Of a stretch of DNA of 11,972 nt, positions 7,601-11,972 are shown one piece after another. Location of the stretch: the NCBI GenBank assembly GCA_902363875.1, contig CABJBO010000008.1, positions 1 to 11,972 on the forward strand. Direction: 5' to 3'. The notes beneath the pieces were generated by a model that searched no databases, had not been told where the DNA came from, and saw only the letters and a list, made by a program, of their open reading frames with translations. A program made the translations under genes and the position numbers. Origin of the DNA: Coriobacteriaceae bacterium. Lineage in GTDB: Bacteria > Actinomycetota > Coriobacteriia > Coriobacteriales > Coriobacteriaceae. The number at the start of each line of letters is the position of its first letter. The first letter of the stretch is position 1.

Positions 7601-7609
7601 TAACAAGCA

Positions 7610-7638
7610 GGGCGAACGCCGGTCTTTGGCGTTCGCCC
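7610..7638 (-). terminator. Intra-operon hairpin after the binding-protein gene
   Basis: An 11-bp perfect stem (GGGCGAACGCC at 7610-7620, complement at 7628-7638) has a 7-nt loop, 71 bp after the lipoprotein stop. The following minus-strand bases are only moderately T-rich (TGCTTGTTA), so partial termination or 3'-end protection of the lipoprotein mRNA is more likely than full termination. This is common in ABC operons that need excess binding protein. Confidence 0.65.
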
Positions 7639-7709
7639 CTGTGGCTCAGATATTGAATAACACGGCAACGGCGCGAGTATGGGCCCTAGGCACATTGCCG
7701 CGCATGCCG

Positions 7710-8690
7710 CTACTCGTCCAGAGCGGAAAGATCGATGCCCAGCGCCTCGGCCATTTCGTCGTTCTTGACGACGACCAGGTCCTTGCTCGAGAGATGCTTG
7801 ATCGGCATATCCTCGGGCTTGGCCTCGCCCTTAAGAATCTTGACGGCCATTTCGCCCGCGGCGTAGCCCAGATCCTCGTAGTTGATGGAGAGGGTGAACA
7901 GGCCGCCGGCCATGCACATGCCCTCCTCGCCGGTCACGAAGGGAAGCTTGTTCTCCTTGCAGATCTGGCCCACCTGCGAGGCGCCCGCGGCGATGGTGTT
8001 GTCAGTGGGGGAGTAGAGCGCGTCGACCTTGCCCACGGCAGATTCGACGACGGACTGGATCTCGTTGGAACTCGAGACGGTGAAGTCGGTGTACTCCAGG
8101 CCCAGTTTGTCGAGTTCCTTCTTGGCGGCCTTGATCTGGACGTCGGAGTTGGACTCGGCGGTGCAGTAGAGCAGACCGATCTTCTTTACGTCGGGCAGGA
8201 CCTTCTGCATCATCTCGAGCTGCTCGGCGACCGGGGTGAGGTCGGAGGCGCCCGTGACGTTGGTGCCGGGCTTATCGTTGTCCTGGACCAGGCCCGAGGC
8301 GGCGTAGTCGGTGATGGCGCAGCCCACGATGGGGATATCGGCCGTGGCGCCGGCGGCAGCCTGCGCGGCGGGCGTGGCGATGGCATAAATCAGGTTGACG
8401 TTGTCGCCCACAAACTTGTCGGCAATGGACTTACACGTGGACTGGTCGTTCTGGGCGTTCTTCTGGTCAATCTTGACCTTAAGGCCGCTCTCCTTGATGG
8501 CCTTGACAAAGCCGTCGTTGGCGGCATCGAGTGCGGAGTGCTCGGTGAGCTGCAGAACGCCGATGGTGTAGTCGGAACCGGCGGCAGCAGAGCCGGAACC
8601 AGAGTTGCCGCCGCATCCGGCGAGCGGGGCGAGTGCGAGCAGGCCGGCGGAGACCAGGAGGCTCCTGCGGCTGATGGTGATGTCCTTCAT
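7710..8690 (-). CDS. ABC transporter substrate-binding lipoprotein (TrpX-like, ABC_sub_bind family)
   Basis: A 326-residue extracytoplasmic binding protein that captures the ligand for the adjacent permease and ATPase. The leader has S7-R8-R9-S10 before a hydrophobic stretch and the lipobox LAGC at 23-26, so it is a lipoprotein anchored through C26, possibly exported by the Tat route. The mature fold begins YTIGVLQLTEHSALDAANDG (41-60), the hallmark of the ABC_sub_bind family, followed by ITDYAASGLV at 126-135 and YSPTDNTIAAG at 226-236. Streptococcal relatives (TrpX) bind aromatic amino acids, but the ligand here is not known and no T-box leader is seen. The ATG at 8690 has GGGGG 7 nt upstream; an upstream ATG at 8738 lacks a ribosome site and would spoil the signal peptide. 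Confidence 0.93.
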   Translation of the reverse strand: MKDITISRRSLLVSAGLLALAPLAGCGGNSGSGSAAAGSDYTIGVLQLTEHSALDAANDGFVKAIKESGLKVKIDQKNAQNDQSTCKSIADKFVGDNVNLIYAIATPAAQAAAGATADIPIVGCAITDYAASGLVQDNDKPGTNVTGASDLTPVAEQLEMMQKVLPDVKKIGLLYCTAESNSDVQIKAAKKELDKLGLEYTDFTVSSSNEIQSVVESAVGKVDALYSPTDNTIAAGASQVGQICKENKLPFVTGEEGMCMAGGLFTLSINYEDLGYAAGEMAVKILKGEAKPEDMPIKHLSSKDLVVVKNDEMAEALGIDLSALDE

Positions 8691-8697
8691 ATCATTA

Positions 8698-8748
8698 CCC
8701 CCAGTATAAAAATGGCTGGAAACACTGCACTGGGACAAAGTGCAAGTG
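8698..8748 (-). promoter_or_regulatory. Structured leader of the importer operon
   Basis: CACTTGCACT (8739-8748, minus strand) can pair with AGTGCAGTG (8723-8731) in a hairpin with one bulge. The bases TCCCAGT that lie in its loop and right arm (8729-8735) can instead pair with ACTGGGG (8699-8705), which forms the ribosome-binding site of the lipoprotein gene. The two structures exclude each other, as expected for translation control, but this is only a reading of pairing potential. Confidence 0.35.
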
Positions 8749-8750
8749 GA

Positions 8751-8781
8751 ACTATAGTAGCGCTGATGTCCATTTTTACAA
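8751..8781 (-). promoter_or_regulatory. Possible promoter of the importer operon
   Basis: On the minus strand TATAGT (8751-8756) is a good -10 element. The best -35 is TTGTAA (8776-8781), but the 19-bp spacing is long. The AT-rich run at 8792-8801 upstream could act as an UP-like element. It is weak but is the only reasonable candidate in the gap. Confidence 0.35.
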
Positions 8782-8808
8782 CAGCCTGGCGGGTTTTTTA
8801 ATACAGAA

Positions 8809-8841
8809 TCGGATGGGCGGTACGGGTAGTCGAATGGGCGG
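8809..8841. repeat. Direct repeat of 12 bp, 21-bp period, possible operator
   Basis: TCGGATGGGCGG (8809-8820) and TCGAATGGGCGG (8830-8841) match at 11 of 12 positions and start exactly 21 bp apart, about two helical turns. They lie in the gap between the WYL regulator stop and the importer promoter candidate, upstream of its -35. The placement fits an activator or regulator site. Confidence 0.45.
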
Positions 8842-8850
8842 CGGAGGGTC

Positions 8851-9636
8851 TTATGCGGCGGAGGAGGTGTCGTCCTCGTCCAGGGCGGCGAAGAGCTTCT
8901 TGCCGTCGAGGAGACGTGTGGTGACGTTTCTCATTCGGCCAATCTCTACTGTACGCAACGTGTCATCGGCGCCTCGGGCGTCATAGACCGTTCCCAGCAA
9001 ATACGAGATGCCATCGCGCTGCCTGATGGCAAAGGGACGGAGTGTCATCCGTGCTGCTTCGGTTTCGCCGCGCGTCGTGACGCTCGAAATATCAAAACTC
9101 ACCGTGGTTCCGTGGTCGATGGCCTGCTCGACGAGCTCGCACGTGTCGATGCGCTTGATGGGCGTGTGTGTTGCCTTGGTAGCCTTGCTGCCTGCGTTTG
9201 GAGCGGGTTCGGGTGTATCGAGGTAGCCGCGAACGTCGGCGCTCGCCATGGCAACTAAGTGCTGCGCCATGCTTTTTCGAATGGCGATGGGCGTAGAGCG
9301 GTTGCGCATGACCATGCCGTGGAGCCGGATGATCTCTTCATCGGTGAGCGGGCGGGTAAGAAGTTTGTAGCCCACGCCGCGTTTGTACTCAATTTCGTAT
9401 CCGGCATGGCGAAGCGCAGAGATGGCGGTGTAGATACTGCGCCGCGCCGCCGAGATGGGCATGCGGGCGGGGTCGTCGGGATGGGCGAGGTGCCGGATCA
9501 ACTCATCGGAAAGCATGGCCTTGTCCTCGCCGGTGTTTTCGCTTAATAGTTGCAGGATGCGAACGGCGCGATAGGCTGCCATCGAGGCGGCGCCTCTAGT
9601 CGTGGTGTCGTAGGTTTCAACAGCGGCTTCGGTCAT
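8851..9636 (-). CDS. WYL-domain transcriptional regulator with winged helix N-terminus
   Basis: A 261-residue cytoplasmic DNA-binding regulator. Residues about 19-92 form a winged-helix region: AYRAVRILQLLSEN at 21-34, a recognition region with ISAARRSIYTAISALRHAGY at 61-80, and a wing ending KRGVGYKLL at 85-93. A linker rich in Pro, Ala, Lys and Thr (141-161) leads to a WYL-type ligand-sensing domain (about 165-245), with SFDI at 180-183 and LRPFAI at 199-204. SYL at 211-213 stands where W-Y-L gives the family its name. WYL domains sense small molecules or nucleic acid and are often regulators near the genes they control. The ATG at 9636 is chosen because AAAGGA lies 10 nt upstream; a GTG at 9645 is too close to it. 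Being immediately upstream of the importer, it is a candidate regulator of it. Confidence 0.85.
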   Translation of the reverse strand: MTEAAVETYDTTTRGAASMAAYRAVRILQLLSENTGEDKAMLSDELIRHLAHPDDPARMPISAARRSIYTAISALRHAGYEIEYKRGVGYKLLTRPLTDEEIIRLHGMVMRNRSTPIAIRKSMAQHLVAMASADVRGYLDTPEPAPNAGSKATKATHTPIKRIDTCELVEQAIDHGTTVSFDISSVTTRGETEAARMTLRPFAIRQRDGISYLLGTVYDARGADDTLRTVEIGRMRNVTTRLLDGKKLFAALDEDDTSSAA

Positions 9637-9696
9637 GGTGCCCACGTCCTTTCCGTTTTGGGTGGCGACGGTATGGAGCCTAGGACGTGGGGCTTT

Positions 9697-9720
9697 CCCA
9701 GGGGCGCAGGGCGCTCTGGG
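9697..9720. other. GC-rich hairpin in the gap upstream of the WYL gene
   Basis: CCCAG (9697-9701) pairs with CTGGG (9716-9720), and an inner GCGC pair adds to the stem with a small internal bulge. No T-run follows on either strand, so it is not a classical terminator. It may be leader structure of the WYL gene. No convincing promoter was found in 9646-9753. Confidence 0.3.
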
Positions 9721-9753
9721 CGGTCGGTAGTCGTCGGCAAACGGCGGGTCGAG

Positions 9754-9816
9754 TTTTCAACAGCCCTGCTCAACTGACCAAAAACTTGCCAAAAGCTTGA
9801 CGGGTGCTGTTGAAAA
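9754..9816. repeat. Inverted repeat TTTTCAACAGC/GCTGTTGAAAA
   Basis: Perfect 11-bp arms at 9754-9764 and 9806-9816 are separated by 41 bp between the WYL gene and asnS. The right arm overlaps the T-tract of the asnS terminator. A third copy of the core TTTCAACAGC is at 9615-9624 inside the WYL gene, where it may be chance. Function unknown. Confidence 0.4.
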
Positions 9817-9848
9817 AAGCGCCTCTCGACCGATGTCGAGAGGCGCTT
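9813..9848 (-). terminator. Intrinsic terminator of asnS
   Basis: A 14-bp perfect stem (AAGCGCCTCTCGAC at 9817-9830, complement at 9835-9848) with a 4-nt loop is followed on the minus strand by six T residues (9813-9818, partly shared with the stem). It lies 46 bp after the asnS stop. This is the clearest terminator in the window. Confidence 0.93.
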
Positions 9849-9894
9849 GTGCGATGAGCGTTGGCGTGTGGCGACGCGAGCTAGCGTCCGACGA

Positions 9895-11298
9895 TTAGAA
9901 GTCGGCGTTGCCCACGGTGCGCGGGTGCGGCAGGACGTCGCGGATGTTGCCCACGCCGGTCAAATACATGACCAAGCGCTCGAAGCCCAGACCGTAGCCG
10001 GCGTGCTTGCAGGAACCGTAGCGGCGCAGGTCAAGGTAGTACTTGTACTGCTCGGGATTCATGCCCAGGTCCTTGATGCGGGCCTCGAGCAGATCCAGGC
10101 GCTCCTCGCGCTGGGAGCCACCGATGATCTCGCCGATGCCCGGCACCAGGCAGTCGGCGGCGGCGACGGTCTTGCCGTCCTCGTTCATGCGCATGTAGAA
10201 GGCCTTGATCTCGGCCGGGTAGTCGGTCACGAAGGTCGGGCGCTTAAAGTGCTCCTCGGTCAGGAAACGCTCGTGCTCGGTCTGCAGGTCAATGCCCCAG
10301 CTCACGGGATAGTCAAACTTGTGACCGGCGGCGACGGCCTGCTCCAGGATCTCGACGGCCTCGGTATAGGTGACGCGGGCAAAGTCGGAGTTTGCCACGT
10401 GGTCTAGGCGCTCGAGCAAACCCTTGTCCACAAACTTGTTGAGCATATTGAGCTCGTCGGGGCAGGTTGCCATGACGTCCTTGAGGACGTACTTGAGCAT
10501 GGCCTCAGCGTTATCCATGTAGTCGTTGAGGTCGGCGAAGGCCATCTCGGGCTCGATCATCCAAAACTCGGCGGCATGGCGCGTGGTGTTGGAGTTCTCG
10601 GCGCGGAAGGTGGGGCCAAAGGTGTACACGTCGCCAAAGGCCATGGCGAAGTTCTCGGCGTTGAGCTGGCCGGATACGGTAAGGCTTGCGTGCTTGCCAA
10701 AGAAGTCCTGGCTCCAGTCGACCTCGCCGGACTCGGTGAGGGGCGGATTTTTGGGGTCGAGCGTGGTCACGCGGAACATCTCGCCGGCGCCCTCGCAGTC
10801 ACTCGTGGTGATGATGGGGGTGTTGACGTAGACAAAGCCCTGCTCCTGGAAGAAGCGGTGGATGGCAGCGGCCGCGACAGAGCGGATGCGGAACACGGCG
10901 CGGAACAGGTTGGTGCGCGGGCGCAGGTGCTGCTGGGTGCGCAGGAACTCGACGGTTGCGCGCTTCTTCTGCAGCGGGTAATCCGGGGCGCTCGTGCCCT
11001 CGACCTCGATGGAGGTGGCAGAAAGCTCGAAGGGCTGGGGCGCATCGGGGGTCAGTTTGACGGTGCCGGTGCAAATGAGTGCGGCCGAGACATTTTGGTG
11101 GGCGATCTCGTCGTAGTTGTCGAGCGCCTCGCGGTTCATGACGACCTGCAGGTCGCGGAAGCAGCTGCCGTCGTTGAGCGTAACAAAGCCAAAGTTCTTC
11201 ATGTCGCGGACGGACTTGACCCAGCCGGCGACGGTGACGGTCTGGCCGCCGAGCGACTCGGCATCGGCATAGAGCTGCGCGATTTTGGTGCGGTTCAC
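9895..11298 (-). CDS. asnS: Asparaginyl-tRNA synthetase
   Basis: A class II aminoacyl-tRNA synthetase that attaches asparagine to tRNA-Asn in the cytoplasm. It has 467 residues from the chosen start, like the usual bacterial enzyme (E. coli 466). The N-terminal OB-fold anticodon-binding domain contains [20 protein letters not shown] at 21-40. The catalytic domain has [13 protein letters not shown] at 128-140, motif 2 [21 protein letters not shown] at 231-251 and motif 3 [13 protein letters not shown] at 436-448. The C-terminus [11 protein letters not shown] at 451-461 is typical of AsnRS, as opposed to AspRS. I chose the GTG at 11298: GGGAGG lies 4-5 nt upstream and the protein starts at the normal place. 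Upstream ATGs at 11310 and 11334 lack ribosome sites, and forms reaching 11559 would cross the promoter and palindrome. The presence of AsnRS implies direct charging of tRNA-Asn. Confidence 0.96.
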   Translation of the reverse strand: MNRTKIAQLYADAESLGGQTVTVAGWVKSVRDMKNFGFVTLNDGSCFRDLQVVMNREALDNYDEIAHQNVSAALICTGTVKLTPDAPQPFELSATSIEVEGTSAPDYPLQKKRATVEFLRTQQHLRPRTNLFRAVFRIRSVAAAAIHRFFQEQGFVYVNTPIITTSDCEGAGEMFRVTTLDPKNPPLTESGEVDWSQDFFGKHASLTVSGQLNAENFAMAFGDVYTFGPTFRAENSNTTRHAAEFWMIEPEMAFADLNDYMDNAEAMLKYVLKDVMATCPDELNMLNKFVDKGLLERLDHVANSDFARVTYTEAVEILEQAVAAGHKFDYPVSWGIDLQTEHERFLTEEHFKRPTFVTDYPAEIKAFYMRMNEDGKTVAAADCLVPGIGEIIGGSQREERLDLLEARIKDLGMNPEQYKYYLDLRRYGSCKHAGYGLGFERLVMYLTGVGNIRDVLPHPRTVGNADF

Positions 11299-11344
11299 GT
11301 ATCCTCCCATAACGGTTGAATGATAGTTATCCATACAGTTCGAT

Positions 11345-11353
11345 ATTCTAGCA
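11345..11353 (-). promoter_or_regulatory. Extended -10 promoter of asnS
   Basis: On the minus strand TGCTAGAAT (11345-11353) is an extended -10 (TG-n-TAnnaT) about 50 bp before the asnS start. The -35 region is poor, as allowed for extended -10 promoters. An alternative further upstream is TTGAAA (11400-11405), 18 bp from TTATCT (11376-11381). Confidence 0.5.
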
Positions 11354-11438
11354 GCTCGGCTCATTTGGGCTATACAGATAAGGCATTGGCGGGATGGTTT
11401 TTCAAACGAACCTTGATTATCGACTTTATCCGAACACC

Positions 11439-11476
11439 TCCCACATTCATCCGTACATGTACGGATGAATGTGGGA
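11439..11476. repeat. Perfect 38-bp palindrome at the IS30 edge
   Basis: Bases 11439-11457 and 11458-11476 are exact complements with no spacer; each half is 19 bp, centred on ACATGT. It lies about 50 bp before the transposase start and at the point where base composition changes from AT-rich host DNA to very GC-rich sequence. It may be the IS left end joined to a matching target, a target hot spot, or a terminator or operator. Confidence 0.9.
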
Positions 11477-11490
11477 ACCCGATACCCTGA

Positions 11491-11509
11491 GGGCCGGATC
11501 GGCCGGCCC
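11491..11509 (+). other. Leader hairpin before the transposase ribosome site
   Basis: GGGCCGG (11491-11497) pairs with CCGGCCC (11503-11509) across a 5-nt loop, about 20 bp before the transposase start and just upstream of its GGAGG. Hairpins near transposase starts often limit translation from outside transcripts; that role here is inferred. Confidence 0.4.
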
Positions 11510-11528
11510 CGGGAGATCGGAGGACGGC

Positions 11529-11972
11529 ATGTCCGGAAAGAAGAAAAGGGGCTCCGCAAGGGCGGTCCCGAGGGCCTACGGAAGGCTCACGAGGCACGAG
11601 CGGGACACGGTCCAGAGGATGCTGGAGCGCAGAGCGTCGTGCAGGGAGATCGCGAGGGAGCTGGGCAGGTCGCCCTCTACGGTGAGCGCCGAGGTGGCGT
11701 CGCACAGGTTCGTGACGGCGCCGAAGGCCAGGCGCGGCGAGCGCGTGGACGCCTCCGCCGACCTGTCGGCGGCCTGCCCGCGCCTGGCCGCGTGGCCGCG
11801 CTGCTGCAACGGGTGCGGGCGGTACCGCGCGGCCGGCTGCAAGCGCCGCCCGCACGTCTTCTACGAGGCCCGGGCCGCGCAGCTGTGCGCCGACTCGGTC
11901 CTCGTCTCGTCCAGGCGCGGGATAGACGCCGACGAGCCCGCCGCGGCGGCCAGGCTGGAGGCGATAAGGGAC
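11529..11972 (+). CDS. IS30-family transposase, N-terminal part (partial)
   Basis: An open frame of 148 codons from ATG 11529 runs off the window end with no stop. Residues 18-60 form the IS30 helix-turn-helix: [19 protein letters not shown] at 17-35, then [19 protein letters not shown] at 38-56. It is followed by a cysteine group (C83, C92, C93, C96, C104) and VSSRRGID at 126-133, a pattern I know from IS30 transposases of clostridia and coriobacteria. The catalytic DDE core should lie beyond the window. GGAGG lies 5 nt before the ATG, so the start is well supported. The frame uses almost only G/C-ending codons and is richer in GC than asnS beside it, which suggests arrival from a higher-GC host. 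It is divergent from asnS. Confidence 0.85.
   Translation, partial: MSGKKKRGSARAVPRAYGRLTRHERDTVQRMLERRASCREIARELGRSPSTVSAEVASHRFVTAPKARRGERVDASADLSAACPRLAAWPRCCNGCGRYRAAGCKRRPHVFYEARAAQLCADSVLVSSRRGIDADEPAAAARLEAIRD

Larger units (their letters stand above)
11458..11972 (+). mobile_element. IS30-family insertion sequence, 5' part (cut by window end)
   Basis: The element is recognised from its transposase gene at 11529. The left boundary is inferred, not proven: the right half of the palindrome (11458-11476) is the most likely terminal inverted repeat, 71 bp before the ATG. The composition turns strongly GC-rich from about 11477. The right end and the other inverted repeat are outside the window. 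Confidence 0.55.

Noticed and set aside
7584..8801. Plus-strand ORF of 405 codons opposite the lipoprotein
   Set aside because: Antisense shadow; Gly/Val/Asp-rich composition is that expected from the complement of this gene.
8785..8801. GGCGGGTTTTTT as a plus-strand terminator
   Set aside because: There is a T-run but no matching upstream arm for a stable stem, and no plus-strand gene ends there.
8691..8850. T-box or other known riboswitch before the TrpX-like gene
   Set aside because: The region is too short and lacks the conserved T-box bulge sequence; only local hairpins were found.
11299..11559. Longer AsnRS start giving 554 residues
   Set aside because: The extension would run through the extended -10 promoter, the 38-bp palindrome and the start of the transposase; it is low-complexity and absent from the normal AsnRS length.
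11370..11855. Minus-strand ORF of 161 codons across the IS30 left end
   Set aside because: It is antisense to the transposase, which has the IS30 helix-turn-helix and a good ribosome site; the minus-strand protein is Arg/Ala/Pro-rich with no domain.

Overview
The window reads as a chromosomal segment of a moderately GC-rich Gram-positive actinobacterium, most likely a gut Coriobacteriia member close to Collinsella. This is inferred from gene content, codon use, a LAxTG-type wall-anchored nucleotidase, a lipoprotein with an SRRS leader, and a hairpin repeat of a kind I associate with Collinsella-like genomes. No database search was possible. Eight complete genes lie on the minus strand. One truncated IS30-type transposase lies on the plus strand at the right edge.

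Layout, left to right: (1) 8-2703 is a two-gene operon. A cytoplasmic protein with a ParB/Srx-like N-terminal half and a BMP/PnrA-like nucleoside-binding C-terminal half is followed, with an ATGA stop/start overlap, by a small metallophosphoesterase and an intrinsic terminator. (2) 2797-3564 is a short MscS-type channel. It has a convincing upstream promoter and a strong hairpin at about the predicted mRNA 5' end. Its stop codon lies inside a 39-bp hairpin repeat. (3) 3692-5722 is a secreted 5'-nucleotidase of the UshA type with a C-terminal LAATG sorting signal. (4) 5746-5786 is a second copy of the hairpin repeat, here followed by five U residues; it closes the next operon. (5) 5795-8690 is a three-gene ABC importer (substrate-binding lipoprotein, permease, ATPase) of the TrpXYZ-like class. 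A hairpin after the lipoprotein gene probably sets the stoichiometry. (6) 8851-9636 is a WYL-domain transcriptional regulator directly upstream of the importer. (7) 9895-11298 is asnS with a textbook terminator and an extended -10 promoter. (8) From about 11458 to the right edge is the 5' part of a GC-rich IS30-family insertion sequence, next to a perfect 38-bp palindrome.

Taken together, the region is ordinary core metabolism (asnS, MscS, nutrient uptake, nucleotide scavenging) plus one recently acquired element. The points of most interest are: the ParB-like/BMP fusion coupled to a phosphoesterase whose first metal motif is D-x-E instead of D-x-H; the two covarying hairpin repeats, which preserve an identical 9-nt loop; the 38-bp palindrome at the IS30 edge; and a 12-bp direct repeat spaced exactly 21 bp in front of the importer. 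I saw no CRISPR array, tRNA, rRNA or prophage, and no gene-free stretch longer than about 260 bp.
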